From contig CBDBIW010000015.1 in NCBI GenBank assembly GCA_965206015.1, positions 372,001-436,000 of the forward strand: 64,000 bases of DNA. The letters are read 5' to 3'. The position numbers were made by a program, and so were the translations under genes. This DNA comes from JAJCYL01 sp965206015 (GTDB lineage: Bacteria; Bacteroidota; Bacteroidia; Cytophagales; Cyclobacteriaceae). The number at the start of each line of letters is the position of its first letter. The first letter of the stretch is position 1. The notes beneath the pieces are model-generated. The model was given only the letters and a program-made list of their open reading frames with translations. It searched no databases and was not told the DNA's origin. Shown here piece by piece: positions 1-8,944 of the stretch.

Positions 1-69
1 TGGATTAATCAGCAAATTTGCTAATTCAAATCAAAGATGGAAACATGATATAGAATTAGTTTCGAAGTA

Positions 70-700
70 TTAGGTCAGTTTCAAATCTTTTGGATTTAGG
101 GCTTTTGATTTTAATTCATTGGCATAAAGAGTTTTCAAATATTTAGGTAGTACTTGCTTCAATGTATTAAAGGATTCCAAGTTGTCTTGAAATACAACAA
201 TGGACCAGGTCGGATGTTAGACAAAGCAGTATTAAGACATTGTTCAGCGGGTAATGTCTGGTCAAAATCACCAATCAGGTTGTCCCGCATTATTATCTTG
301 TAATTTGACCGGAGGTGCTGCGATTGCCGAAAAGTCATTTTCCCGTAAGGAGGTCTAAATAGCTTAAATGATTAAGAGGATTGATGCTCAACCAGATCGT
401 TATTGCAGTCATCGACATTTTTATGTATTCATTAAAATTTGATCTCCTGCCATTCAAATGATTGCAGGTGTGATTTCCCAGGTTATGACCTGAACGAATA
501 ATAGCGTTAATTGTATTCGGGAACTGTCTCACTTATCCCCATGCAACAGAAAGTTGCTTTCGCCTCGTATTTGTCAAGTTCTTCCAGTACAAAGGGAGTG
601 ATCTCTGGGTGCGGTCCGTCATCAAAAGTGAGGTAAATACCATTGGTTGATTGAATATTCCAAACCCACTGTGGATGGATTCACTTGACTATAGTGGGAA
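70..700 (-). pseudogene. decayed polysaccharide deacetylase (NodB/CE4 family)
   Basis: Read on the minus strand, three frames together give a NodB-type deacetylase. The first metal/catalytic motif TFDDGPHPE lies near 606-632, the GHNLGNHTCNH motif (metal histidines) near 460-492, and FRPPYGKM near 335-358. The C-terminal piece ends KALNPKDLKLT at the TAA at 70-72. The frame changes at least twice, and no convincing start codon is seen upstream of the first motif. Intact relatives of about 200 residues remove acetyl groups from peptidoglycan or chitin-like sugars. The motifs are clear, so the family call is firm; loss of function is inferred from the frameshifts. Confidence 0.8.
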
Positions 701-724
701 GGTTATGAGTGTAAGTTCTCAATC

Positions 725-1933
725 TCAATAATTATTCACTTTACATGAAAGCACTGTAATGTCGTCTGTATATGGGGTATCCTTTCTAAAATCATCCAGT
801 GCAGTTGTCAAAATTTCATGAATTTCAGATAATTCCTTTCCGGAATTTTTGGTGGTCAATTCTTCCAGCCTCTCTTGTCCAAATTCTTCTCTCTCTGTAT
901 TAAATGTTTCAGTGACGCCGTCAGTATATGCAAACAGGAAGAATTTTCCGATGCCCTCAATCTTGCCTTCATCGACGAATGGCAAAGGGTCAAATGCACC
1001 CAATATGGTGGTTCCTTCTTCAAGGAATTCAAATCCATTTTCACTGATTAGCATTGGAGGGTTATGACCGGAGTTGATATAGTTCAGCTCTTTAATTTCA
1101 AAATCGTAGATGGCGGTGAAAAAAGTAATGAACATCTCACGATTTCCACTTCTAATAACGTTGAAGTTGAGCTCATTCACGATTTCCACCAAATTGTCAG
1201 TCTGTCTTACCAGCGTTCTAAGACACGCTTGAAAATTTGACATCCACATGGCTGCCGGTACGCCTTTTCCTGAAACGTCAGCAATACAAATGAGAAATTT
1301 GTTAGGACTGATCTCTATATAATCGTAGTAGTCCCCACTTACTTCATGGTGTGGTTGGTAAAAAGCCTCGATGTAAACTCTGTCAGTCTTGGGAAGCTCT
1401 TTAGGAAAAAGAAGTTGTTGAACCTGTTTGGCAATTTCAAGCTCCTTTCTATAAGCTATCTGTTGCAATTCACTTCTGGCCAGTTTCTTATTTTCAATGG
1501 CCACAATAATTATATTGGTAATTGCTTTGAGGAAAGTGGTGTTAGTCTCAACAGATTCCTCCAAGTCACTGATTGCTCCAATGAATACGACTGCCAAAAG
1601 TTGATTCTTATGAAGTACAGGGAAGACCATGTCAAATTCACCAAATGAGTCATCCGAAAATCCCAGTAATTGACTTTCCCTCAATTGATGATAGTCTTCC
1701 GGTAATTCTACTTTACTCAAATCATTCTTTACTCCAAAAAACACTTTACACTCCCATTGGTCTCCATTCACGAACAGGGCAAGCTTCTTGATTTTGAGGT
1801 TAGCCAATAGAGAAAATCTATAAATCCGGTAAAGTGCCTCTTCGGGCAGATTATCATTGATCGCCTGCGTAACCTCTAAGAGCGCATTGAGCTCCAATTC
1901 CTTTAAATCTGATTTGGCAAAAACTGACTCCAA
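725..1933 (-). CDS. SpoIIE-type PP2C serine phosphatase with N-terminal GAF-like domain
   Basis: 402 residues. The C-terminal half is a PP2C/SpoIIE (RsbU-like) phosphatase domain: VSGDYYDY and IADVSGKGVPAAMWMSN carry metal-binding aspartates, followed by NSGHNPP and YTDGVTE. Residues about 1-165 form a GAF-like sensory region, joined by a short helical linker containing AKQVQQLLFPKELP, which is typical just before this phosphatase domain. Such proteins dephosphorylate anti-sigma-factor antagonists in partner-switching pathways and act in the cytoplasm. No membrane segment is visible and no antagonist or anti-sigma kinase gene is next to it. It is followed upstream by a small unknown gene on the same strand at 1968-2288, 34 bases away, so the two may be co-transcribed. 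Confidence 0.92.
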   Translation of the reverse strand: MESVFAKSDLKELELNALLEVTQAINDNLPEEALYRIYRFSLLANLKIKKLALFVNGDQWECKVFFGVKNDLSKVELPEDYHQLRESQLLGFSDDSFGEFDMVFPVLHKNQLLAVVFIGAISDLEESVETNTTFLKAITNIIIVAIENKKLARSELQQIAYRKELEIAKQVQQLLFPKELPKTDRVYIEAFYQPHHEVSGDYYDYIEISPNKFLICIADVSGKGVPAAMWMSNFQACLRTLVRQTDNLVEIVNELNFNVIRSGNREMFITFFTAIYDFEIKELNYINSGHNPPMLISENGFEFLEEGTTILGAFDPLPFVDEGKIEGIGKFFLFAYTDGVTETFNTEREEFGQERLEELTTKNSGKELSEIHEILTTALDDFRKDTPYTDDITVLSCKVNNY

Positions 1934-1967
1934 AATCTTCGGTTTATTAAAATACTAAATGAGCTGG

Positions 1968-2288
1968 CTAATCGCTGGTGCTATGTGCTAATAACCCATT
2001 TTTCGATGCGAGATAAAGGTACTGCATATATTTTGTCCGAAGATCTATCTCATCTACAGGAATTTCATCAGACACTGACCTGTAGCACCGTATCCAACCC
2101 GTGGTTAGCATTTTTCCTAATACTACCCTCAATGCCGAATCTTCCGGGTCAGTTGCTTTTAACAGTATGTCATACGATTGAATGAAGTACAATTTATCAA
2201 GAACATCGAATTCCAAATCACTCATGATGCGTTCGCCCTCTCCATTTAAAGGTTCCGAAATTGGTGAATAATCCTGATAGAACAACAT
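1968..2288 (-). CDS. conserved-looking small hypothetical protein
   Basis: 106 residues, acidic and apparently soluble, with no signal peptide, membrane segment or known motif that I recognise. A helix-rich composition is suggested by FDVLDKLYFIQSYDILL. It lies directly upstream of the SpoIIE-type phosphatase on the same strand with a 34-base gap, which suggests one transcript and perhaps a role in the same signalling pathway, but nothing in the sequence proves it. The start at 2288 is the only good methionine; an internal methionine at residue 22 (2225) is an alternative. Confidence 0.6.
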   Translation of the reverse strand: MLFYQDYSPISEPLNGEGERIMSDLEFDVLDKLYFIQSYDILLKATDPEDSALRVVLGKMLTTGWIRCYRSVSDEIPVDEIDLRTKYMQYLYLASKNGLLAHSTSD

Positions 2289-2532
2289 AAAAAGGATGAA
2301 TTAACTCAAATCATTACTGTCCGGTAAAAGGGGCTTAATTAAGAGAGTATAAAGCAACAGGAAACCCTTATTTGGTCAAATTCTGGATTTGATTCCCTCT
2401 CATATCATTTGTGAATCTGTTCGACAACATCAATCGGACCAATACATTAAAAGCTACACCACCAGAGACAATTAACAGCGATGTTATTCGGACAGCTCAA
2501 TAATTGTCAAAGGCTACGCAATATAGTAGCAA

Positions 2533-2575
2533 GTTATAATGTTCCTGATTTTTAACTTGGATGGCGTTCGGTTTA
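2533..2575. repeat. solo IS256-type terminal sequence
   Basis: This 43-base stretch matches 60651-60693 at 38 of 43 positions, all differences being transitions. At the second site it lies just upstream of an IS256-family transposase N-terminus, so it is probably that element's terminal region. Here no IS256 coding sequence remains; the stretch directly abuts the truncated 3' side of the IS110 relic. It probably marks an old IS256 insertion that was almost wholly deleted. Confidence 0.6.
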
Positions 2576-3250
2576 ATAGATCAACACTAACAGCTTCCTT
2601 TGTACGGCCACATAGCCTTTCATTTTGATGCCTGTTCGTTCAAAAACACGTTGCTGAAGGTTTTTTTAATGTCATTACATTTGAACTTACTGCCTTCAGG
2701 GAGGGCATGTGTAATATCCTTCTGATGTGGGCATTGCCTTTCCTGGAAATTCTGCTCTTACCTGTTTTTTGCCCCGACTGGTTCTCCACTACATCGTAGC
2801 CCGCATAGCAGACTAACTGACGTTGATTTTTGAACAAATCGAAGCCGTTGGTCTCTGCTACCACTACCGCCAGGGGCCCAACTCTTGTTCACACCCTGTC
2901 ATGGCAAGACCTTTGGCATCGATCCTGCCGGTTTTACTGTGCAATCCCAGACTTTGAAGATACCTCTTTGATTGTAGGGGCAGGACGATGTGAACCGTTT
3001 TTTCTTTGGTGGAAAGGAAGTGGACCAGTTGTTCGTGACAGACTCCTGTAGCCTTCATTACATAACTTTCCTCGACATTGCCAAGCTTTATTCGCACCTC
3101 AACCCATTCGGTGAATTGTTCAAACCCTTCCTTCGTATTAGAAAAGGCTTTGGCCGCTTTAATTTTTTTCTTCATATCCTGATCCCGAAACATCAGACAA
3201 ACTTTGAAGGTCCTTTTGTCTACATCAATTCCAATACAATATTTTTCCAT
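2576..3250 (-). pseudogene. IS110-family transposase, internally deleted (copy A)
   Basis: The N-terminal DEDD (RuvC-like) part starts MEKYCIGIDVDKRTFKVC at 3250 and runs 128 residues to a stop near 2864. The C-terminal Transposase_20 region resumes at VAETNGFDLFKNQRQLVCYAGYD and contains RISRKGNAHIRRILH; in another frame it continues KMKGYVAVQRKLLVLIY to about 2577. The intervening linker of roughly a hundred residues, present in full-length family members, is missing at the join GCEQELGPWR. The catalytic RNA-guided recombinase (DEDD plus serine-containing C-terminal domain) is therefore not functional. Confidence 0.88.
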
Positions 3251-3499
3251 AATTTTGATTAAAATAAAATTTAACTATGACCCAAACCTCACTGATGGCT
3301 TTTCTCATTGTTTGATTTGTGATGACGCACTGAACGTATCAATAGGTACTGTTCTGCCTTTGGCAAGTGAAAAACAGGCAGGGGTATTCCTGTAAAGCAG
3401 CATCACAAAAAGTGTACTTAGTTTTGCTAAACTCTCCTGCCTGTGTAGGTCATGATAAAAATTGTACTTTATTGATACTTACCAAAGATATGAGCCTTG
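3251..3499 (-). ncRNA. candidate IS110 bridge RNA region (copy A)
   Basis: 249 non-coding bases lie between the inferred left end of the IS110 relic and the transposase start. The same 249 bases occur in copy B at 59618-59866 with few changes. In the IS110 group the bridge (seek) RNA that pairs with target and donor DNA is encoded in this position. A nine-base inverted repeat, ACAGGCAGG with CCTGCCTGT, encloses a roughly 50-base loop and is preserved in both copies. Position and conservation are seen; the RNA itself and its folding are inferred. Confidence 0.45.
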
Positions 3500-3781
3500 A
3501 AAAACCTGCCGCATGCTTCAATCCTGCAAATGCACCCTTCGAAAAATTGAAAGGGACCGCACTACTTTTATGGTTGTCTTTGGTTTAAGATCTGAGTTAT
3601 ACAAGTAGTTAATATCATATCTGAGCATGGCAATCAATATTTTACTCTCACTAATTGCACAGATTTCAATTAAGATTAAATGACGTAAGTCAGTGTTTGT
3701 TATGATTTCTAAGAACTCTTATTTTTCCACAAATCTGAATTTATCAGGAGCCTATTATTAACAACACATCACTTAGAAATT

Positions 3782-4447
3782 ATGAGAAAGAATTTAACGC
3801 TGATTATGACACTCCCAATTCTTCTATTTTTAGAAAGCGAGGCGCAAAATCCAAACAGATTCAAAGAAGAGTTAACACCTTATTTCAATGAAACTCCCGG
3901 TCAAATAATTAGCTTAAGCCACCAGATACTTTTCACAGGGAGTTCAAGCATTAGAATGTGGGAAAATGCGGGGGGCTATTTCCTGCAGTATAAAATTCCA
4001 AATCGGGGTTTCGGTGGTTCTGAGATGAGTGATTTATTGTTTTATTCAGAAGTGCTGGTCACCAAATACAAACCGACAAAAGTCTTTATTTACGAAGGTG
4101 ATAATGACATTGCACATGGAGATAAACCTCAAAAAATTCTCAGTGAAGCAAAAAGGCTGATAGCGAAAATTCGGATTAAACTACCAGGCGTACCCATTGT
4201 ATTTATTTCCGCTAAACCGAGTATATCAAGATGGCATCTAACAACGATGTACAATAAATTCAACAGTGGTCTTGAAAAATATTGCAATGAGAATGGACTC
4301 TTGTCTTATGTTGACACATGGAATATTATGCTGAATGAAGATGTTAGTTTTAAAAAAAATCTCTTCATAGATGATGGCCTGCACCTGAATAGCAAAGGAT
4401 ATGGTCTGTGGGCCAAAGTTATCGCTTCCTGTCTATACTTAGTATGA
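3782..4447 (+). CDS. secreted SGNH/GDSL-family hydrolase
   Basis: 221 residues with an N-terminal signal peptide (hydrophobic stretch about residues 4-19, likely cleaved after ESEAQ). All SGNH blocks can be read: FTGSSSIRMW (nucleophile serine), NRGFGGSEMSD (glycine block), YEGDNDI (asparagine block) and DDGLHLNSKGY (catalytic Asp/His). Members are lipases, acyl-esterases or polysaccharide O-acetylesterases; the substrate cannot be told. Its stop codon overlaps the start of the next gene as ATGA, indicating translational coupling with a PAP2-type phosphatase, so a role in lipid or envelope turnover is plausible. Confidence 0.9.
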   Translation: MRKNLTLIMTLPILLFLESEAQNPNRFKEELTPYFNETPGQIISLSHQILFTGSSSIRMWENAGGYFLQYKIPNRGFGGSEMSDLLFYSEVLVTKYKPTKVFIYEGDNDIAHGDKPQKILSEAKRLIAKIRIKLPGVPIVFISAKPSISRWHLTTMYNKFNSGLEKYCNENGLLSYVDTWNIMLNEDVSFKKNLFIDDGLHLNSKGYGLWAKVIASCLYLV

Positions 4448-5088
4448 ATACATCTGAAGAACCTTATCCCCGGCTCTTTTTACAACTATCAATAGCTTAT
4501 ATAATTCTTGGTTCAATTTTAATCATTTCTCAGGAAAGGGGTTTTACCGTATTAGTGCTAAATCAATTGCATAGCAGTCCCCTAGATTACGTCTTTAAAT
4601 ATTATACATTTTTTGGCAGTGGGTGGTTATTACTAATCACCACTATCGTATTATTCCTTTTGAGTTATAAGTTGTCGATCATGATGATAATAATTTCGGC
4701 GGCACAAGGGCTGGTTTCACTCCTTTTCAAAGTCATATTATTTCCTAATGTAAAGAGACCAATTGCTTATTTCGAAAACATCAACCTGACTCTGGTCGAA
4801 GGAGTACAAGAACTTCAGTTCAGGAGTTTTCCGTCGGGGCACACAATGACCGTATTTGGGGTAGCAACTTTTTGTGCCATGCTTTCTACCAAATGGTGGC
4901 ATCATGTGTTCCTATTCATATTGGCCATTCTAATAGCCATTTCTCGAATATATCTTTCTCTGCATTTTCTGATAGATACCATTGCAGGGTCAATCCTTGG
5001 GATTGCTATTACAATAATTACTTTTCGAATGATCAGCAATGTAGAATATTTTAACAAACCAAACCTTGACAGAGGATTTCTAAAATAG
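4444..5088 (+). CDS. PAP2-superfamily membrane phosphatase
   Basis: 214 residues when started at the ATG at 4444, which overlaps the upstream stop as ATGA; a longer in-frame start at 4408 would lie inside the preceding gene and is less likely. The three phosphatase motifs are present: KRP in FPNVKRPIAY, PSGH in FPSGHTMTVFG, and SRIYLSLHFLIDT. Five or six hydrophobic segments place it in the inner membrane with the active site probably facing the periplasm. The family removes phosphate from phosphatidate, undecaprenyl diphosphate or lipid A; which one cannot be decided. It converges on the GT39 gene with a 4-base gap. Confidence 0.92.
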   Translation: MNTSEEPYPRLFLQLSIAYIILGSILIISQERGFTVLVLNQLHSSPLDYVFKYYTFFGSGWLLLITTIVLFLLSYKLSIMMIIISAAQGLVSLLFKVILFPNVKRPIAYFENINLTLVEGVQELQFRSFPSGHTMTVFGVATFCAMLSTKWWHHVFLFILAILIAISRIYLSLHFLIDTIAGSILGIAITIITFRMISNVEYFNKPNLDRGFLK

Positions 5089-5092
5089 ATTT

Positions 5093-6625
5093 TTATTTTT
5101 CTATCAAGATTGCCGAACTGGTCTTTTCGAATAGGTCAGGAGCTACGATTAAGGTATCAAGATCAAATCGCTTCAAATCCGAGAGCACACTGGACCTGGT
5201 GAGTACCACCACCCCTTCATGTTGATTGAGATACTCCTCCAAATTATTTCTATCAACGAAGACTTCTATTTCTTTTTTTAGGTAAAAGCTATAGGATGGA
5301 TTGAAAATATGGTAGGCAGCCAAATATTGCGCAGTCCTTATGGAACCCATTGAAAGCTGTACCGGGTTTTGCCGGTCAATTCGAGGAACCAACGAGTAAA
5401 ACAATAACACAATTGTTGATACGGATGACATCGCTATAGATAATATGCCAACAAATAATCTCTCTTTCCAAATAAAAAACATCCCTGGAAAAGTCCCCAG
5501 TGGCAAACCAATGATAAGCAACCAGTCTTTGGGCAAAATGATCTCTGAGTTAATTTGGGCCGGAACCGTCAAAGCGGAACCAGTTATTAAAAGCAGAGCT
5601 AATAGCCAGGGAATCAGGATCTTAAGGTCAGGTTTGGATTCTGAAAAATATCTACCGATTATAATAGCGGCAAAAGGTAGAGCCGGTGAGACATAATTAG
5701 GGAGTTTAGTAGAAGACAAGGAGAAAAAGAGGGTTATTACAGATACTATGACCAGACAATAAACAGAAAGTTGATCGTTTGAATTTTTAAGAACCCAAAT
5801 GATTGCTGGTACTAGAAAAACACCCAAAGGCATAAGCATCAGTAAAAAAAACAGGGGAGTAAGCAATACACTACCTCCATGGCCTTCCTCCGTAGAAAGA
5901 TACCTGGCAAAATTGTGCTCAATAAAAAATTCTTTGACCCATTCACCCTCTGTTTCTAAACCGACTAGCACAAACCACGGAAGGGATATTGCTAATATTA
6001 TCACTGTCGCCACCCACGGATAGGTTTTTCGCCAATTAGTTCTTTCGAACTTAAGGACGTATAACAATATCACCAGGAACGGGATTAGCAGTCCAACTGG
6101 ACCTTTGCTTAGAATTGCCAAACCAATTGATAAATAGGCCAAAATCAACCAGTGATGATTAGAGCTGTGAAAACCATGATAAAAACCCAATAAGCCTGCT
6201 GTTGTAAAGAACACCAAATATGGATCTGGCACTGCCATACGGAACTGCAGAATAAATCCAACTGATGAAAGCAGGACCAACGTAGTGTAGATAGCTGCAT
6301 TGCCAGATATATGAATTTTTGCAAATCGATAGGTGATAAATAAGGTCAATACTCCAAAAATAACCGAGAAAATTCTCGCTGAGAATTCGCTTACTCCAAA
6401 CATTAAATAAGCCAATGACATAAAATAATAGTGTAAGGGAGGCTTATCAGTTCGTAGTTGGTAGTTGAAGGTTGGTGTAACCCAATTGCCGGTTTCGTAC
6501 ATCTCTCTTGCACATTCAGCATTTTTTACTTCGTCCAACAAGTACAATGAATACCCTCCAATATTAGCCGATAATATGACAGCAGATGCTAAAAACAACA
6601 AGCCAACAAGTATTTGATTCTTCAC
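5093..6625 (-). CDS. GT39/ArnT-like membrane glycosyltransferase
   Basis: 510 residues with about twelve hydrophobic segments. Near the N-terminus LLDEVKNAECAREM matches the loop holding the catalytic Asp-Glu pair of ArnT/PMT-type enzymes that use polyprenyl-phosphate sugars, and DKPPLHYYF is the typical following motif. Such proteins move a sugar from undecaprenyl phosphate to lipid A, a glycan or a protein on the periplasmic face. The start is GTG at 6625; the frame is open further upstream to a TAA near 6695, but no ATG lies in it. The acceptor is unknown. Confidence 0.88.
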   Translation of the reverse strand: MKNQILVGLLFLASAVILSANIGGYSLYLLDEVKNAECAREMYETGNWVTPTFNYQLRTDKPPLHYYFMSLAYLMFGVSEFSARIFSVIFGVLTLFITYRFAKIHISGNAAIYTTLVLLSSVGFILQFRMAVPDPYLVFFTTAGLLGFYHGFHSSNHHWLILAYLSIGLAILSKGPVGLLIPFLVILLYVLKFERTNWRKTYPWVATVIILAISLPWFVLVGLETEGEWVKEFFIEHNFARYLSTEEGHGGSVLLTPLFFLLMLMPLGVFLVPAIIWVLKNSNDQLSVYCLVIVSVITLFFSLSSTKLPNYVSPALPFAAIIIGRYFSESKPDLKILIPWLLALLLITGSALTVPAQINSEIILPKDWLLIIGLPLGTFPGMFFIWKERLFVGILSIAMSSVSTIVLLFYSLVPRIDRQNPVQLSMGSIRTAQYLAAYHIFNPSYSFYLKKEIEVFVDRNNLEEYLNQHEGVVVLTRSSVLSDLKRFDLDTLIVAPDLFEKTSSAILIEK

Positions 6626-6707
6626 CCGGGCTAATTTACTGAGTCTCTTTGTATACCAGCCAACCCACTCATGTGATTGCCAAATAAAAGCCCTTTAAAT
6701 TCGTTGC

Positions 6708-7570
6708 ATGCGTCAATTGCCATGGTGGGTTCATCCTTCACTCTTTATTCATCCTTCACTCTTTATTGCAGGCGTATTATATGGAGGTAATTACAGCATA
6801 GCTAAGGCTATGGTGGCACAGTATCTGGAACCTTTTAGCCTTAATTTACTTAGAGTTTTGGCAGCAGTACTAATTTTTCGGGTTGTTAGATGATTTAATA
6901 ATGAAGAAGTCCACAGAAAAGATGTACCTGGATTGATTTTATGTGCTGTGTTTGGGACTTCGCTTAACATTTCACTATTCTTTTCAAAGGGTTGTCTTTT
7001 ACCACCCCTTTCAACGCTTCTCTTATCATTACAACCACTCCTGTTCTGGTTCTTATTGCATCGAGAATCATCCTCAGGGAATCCATAAACTTTATTAAAA
7101 TTGCTGGAATAATTGCTGGTTTATCTCATCAATACCAATGAAATATCTTGTAACAGCGAGAATTTTCTCGGTGATATCATAATACTTTTTGACATTATAT
7201 TTTACTCACTCTACTGAGTGTTGGTAAAGCCTTTGATGATGAAGTACCAACCTATAACTGTTCTGAAATGGATTTTTGGTCTTGGTTGGGTCATCGTATT
7301 TCCGACAGGAATAGACCAATTGTGGTCCATTCAATTGAGCCAGGTCGATTTACCCGGTTACTTGTTGCTACTGTATGTGGCTACAGCAACAACTGTCTTT
7401 GCTTATTACCTCAATGTTAAAGCAATAAAGCATGTTAGTTCTACCATTGTGGGATACTATGCTTATTTACACCCCCTATTTGCGGGTTTTATAGAGATTT
7501 TAGCGTCGGTGAGTTTAAGTATGTTGCAGGTTTTGGTGGAATATTCGCAGCAGTTCAAGGGGAACGGCTA
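6708..7570 (+). pseudogene. decayed EamA/DMT-family transporter
   Basis: Three reading frames together give a ten-helix EamA-type permease of about 300 residues. The first piece (6708-6893) includes AGVLYGGNYSIAKAMV and stops at 6893. A middle piece gives FGTSLNISLFFSKG and SLIITTTPVLVL. The C-terminal EamA repeat (7218-7571) contains VATATTVFAYYLNVKAIKHV, and a further frame change gives GEFKYVAGFGGIFAAV. At least three frame breaks make it non-functional. The substrate (usually a metabolite or amino acid) is unknown. A second, intact family member lies at 45968-46813. Confidence 0.85.
6731..6766. repeat. 18-base tandem duplication inside decayed EamA gene
   Basis: The unit TCATCCTTCACTCTTTAT occurs twice without spacer. 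It is in frame and duplicates the six residues HPSLFI near the transporter N-terminus. It looks like a replication slippage event after or during loss of selection. Confidence 0.9.
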
Positions 7571-7736
7571 AATATTCGAGTGGATATGGGATTCGCTAAA
7601 GGAGGTCAGAGGGCTATCTACATAGGCTTCAGAGAAGTCTTTTAACGGCATAAAAAATAATCGTAAAGGCTCAACTTCATAGAGCTCGTGAACTTATGTA
7701 TGAGCTTGTGAAAGACAAAAAGCCGCACATCTAGTC

Positions 7737-8363
7737 TTGGATGTAACTGTTATTTACAAGTACTTTCCAGCACTTTCTGAGCAACAGAAAAGTCAATTTG
7801 AACAACTCCCTTCGCTCTATTCGGATTGGAATACGAAAATCAATGTTGTAAGTCGCAAGGACATTGATCAGCTGTATGTCCGGCATGTTTTGCACGGTTT
7901 GGCTATCGCAAAATTTACTGAGTTCGCAGAGGAAACTATGATTTTAGACATCGGAACTGGTGGCGGGTTTCCAGGAATACCATTGGCCATTTTGTTTCCT
8001 AAAGTTCAATTTCATTTGGTCGATTCGATTGGAAAAAAAATCAAAGTTGTGGAGGAAGTGTCAAGTGCAATTGGTTTGAAAAACCTAACATTTGAGCACC
8101 AGAGAGCTGAGAAGGTTAAAGGACAATTCGATTTCGTGATTTCCAGAGCAGTGGCAAGAACTAAGCTACTTTTCCAGTGGACACACCAAAAAATTAAGAC
8201 CAAAGACTCAAATCAAATCGAGAACGGTTTTATTCTACTTAAGGGTGGAGATTTGACAGAAGAAATGAAGGAATTCGGAAGACCTTACCAGGAGCTAGAC
8301 ATCTCGGACTTCTTTGCTGAGGACTTCTTCAAGACAAAGAAAATTATCTATATCCCAAAATAG
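7737..8363 (+). CDS. rsmG: 16S rRNA (guanine-527-N7)-methyltransferase
   Basis: 208 residues, normal for RsmG/GidB. The family signature WNTKINVVSRKDI and the SAM-binding motif DIGTGGGFPGIPLAILFP (residues about 70-87) are present, as is FDFVISRAVAR. It methylates G527 of 16S rRNA, and its loss typically gives low-level streptomycin resistance. The start is taken as TTG at 7737 because an in-frame TGA lies shortly upstream and no ATG is available. Upstream bases 7650-7734 hold a short open 3' remnant ending DKKPHI that I cannot identify. Confidence 0.95.
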   Translation: MDVTVIYKYFPALSEQQKSQFEQLPSLYSDWNTKINVVSRKDIDQLYVRHVLHGLAIAKFTEFAEETMILDIGTGGGFPGIPLAILFPKVQFHLVDSIGKKIKVVEEVSSAIGLKNLTFEHQRAEKVKGQFDFVISRAVARTKLLFQWTHQKIKTKDSNQIENGFILLKGGDLTEEMKEFGRPYQELDISDFFAEDFFKTKKIIYIPK

Positions 8364-8387
8364 AAAAACCCTCTACCGAGGGTCTTT
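8364..8387. terminator. bidirectional terminator between rsmG and barrel gene
   Basis: ACCCTC (8368-8373) pairs with GAGGGT (8378-8383) around a four-base loop. A run of five A lies on the left and CTTT on the right, so it would serve best for the minus-strand barrel gene and more weakly for rsmG. Confidence 0.75.
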
Positions 8388-8413
8388 ATCATTTATCTGA
8401 AGAACTACTTCTC

Positions 8414-8944
8414 CTAGTTATTAAAGTATAAATTAAAGCCAACAGCAAACCCGAAAGTGCTGCTAGTATCAAAGTCTCCAGTTCCCATGGAATAGTTAAG
8501 CGCAGGCTCAATGGCTACATTGCCCCCTTCTCCGATAAATATCGGATAGCCTGCTTCGAAATCAAGACCACCACCAGTGGCCTCACTGTCTCCTCCAGAG
8601 AATTCTGTTTTCACCTTGCGCGCAGACTATCCGGCGCCCACGAAAAATGTGCCATTTACATAGTATCTGGCAAATGGACCAATTGAAGTACTGGTAGTCT
8701 TGTTATCGCCTAGTTTCGTGTTGGCAAAACCGATCGCCAATCCTCCAGCTAGATTCTCCATAAAAAAGTATCCAGCTCTTCCATTCAGGTTGAAACTGTT
8801 AGAATTATCATCTACTCCGTCAAAACTAGTAGAGGAAAAACCAAGATTCGAAGATGCTCCAACAAGCCATCCACCTTCTCCAGTTTGTGCATTTGCAACT
8901 CCAAAAGCTGCAATCATAGTCATTGTGAAAAGAATTTTTTTCAT
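8414..8944 (-). pseudogene. outer-membrane beta-barrel protein with one in-frame amber codon
   Basis: 176 sense codons read in a single frame except for TAG at 8629-8627. The N-terminal 105 residues start with a signal peptide (MKKILFTMTMIAAFGVANAQ) and a glycine-rich barrel; after the stop the same frame continues through about 70 residues of barrel strands to FGFAVGFNLYFNN, a normal C-terminal barrel end with aromatic residues. The codon context GAG-stop-SA suggests a tyrosine codon (TAC or TAT) changed by one base. It is therefore either a very recent nonsense mutation or a base-call error. The family is the OmpW/OmpA-like porin fold common in Bacteroidota. Confidence 0.8.

Larger units (their letters stand above)
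2576..3499 (-). mobile_element. IS110-family relic, copy A
   Basis: It comprises a 249-base non-coding left end (3251-3499) followed on the minus strand by an IS110-type transposase with an internal deletion, cut off at 2576 by an IS256-like end. The left boundary is inferred because similarity to copy B (59618-60352) stops abruptly after 3499. No terminal inverted repeats are seen, as is usual for the family. Copy B has the same internal deletion, so the two are descendants of one already defective element. Confidence 0.85.

Noticed and set aside
8627..8629. Amber codon as pyrrolysine or programmed readthrough in the barrel gene
   Set aside because: No pyl genes or readthrough context were seen; a single-base nonsense change of Tyr or a base error is simpler.
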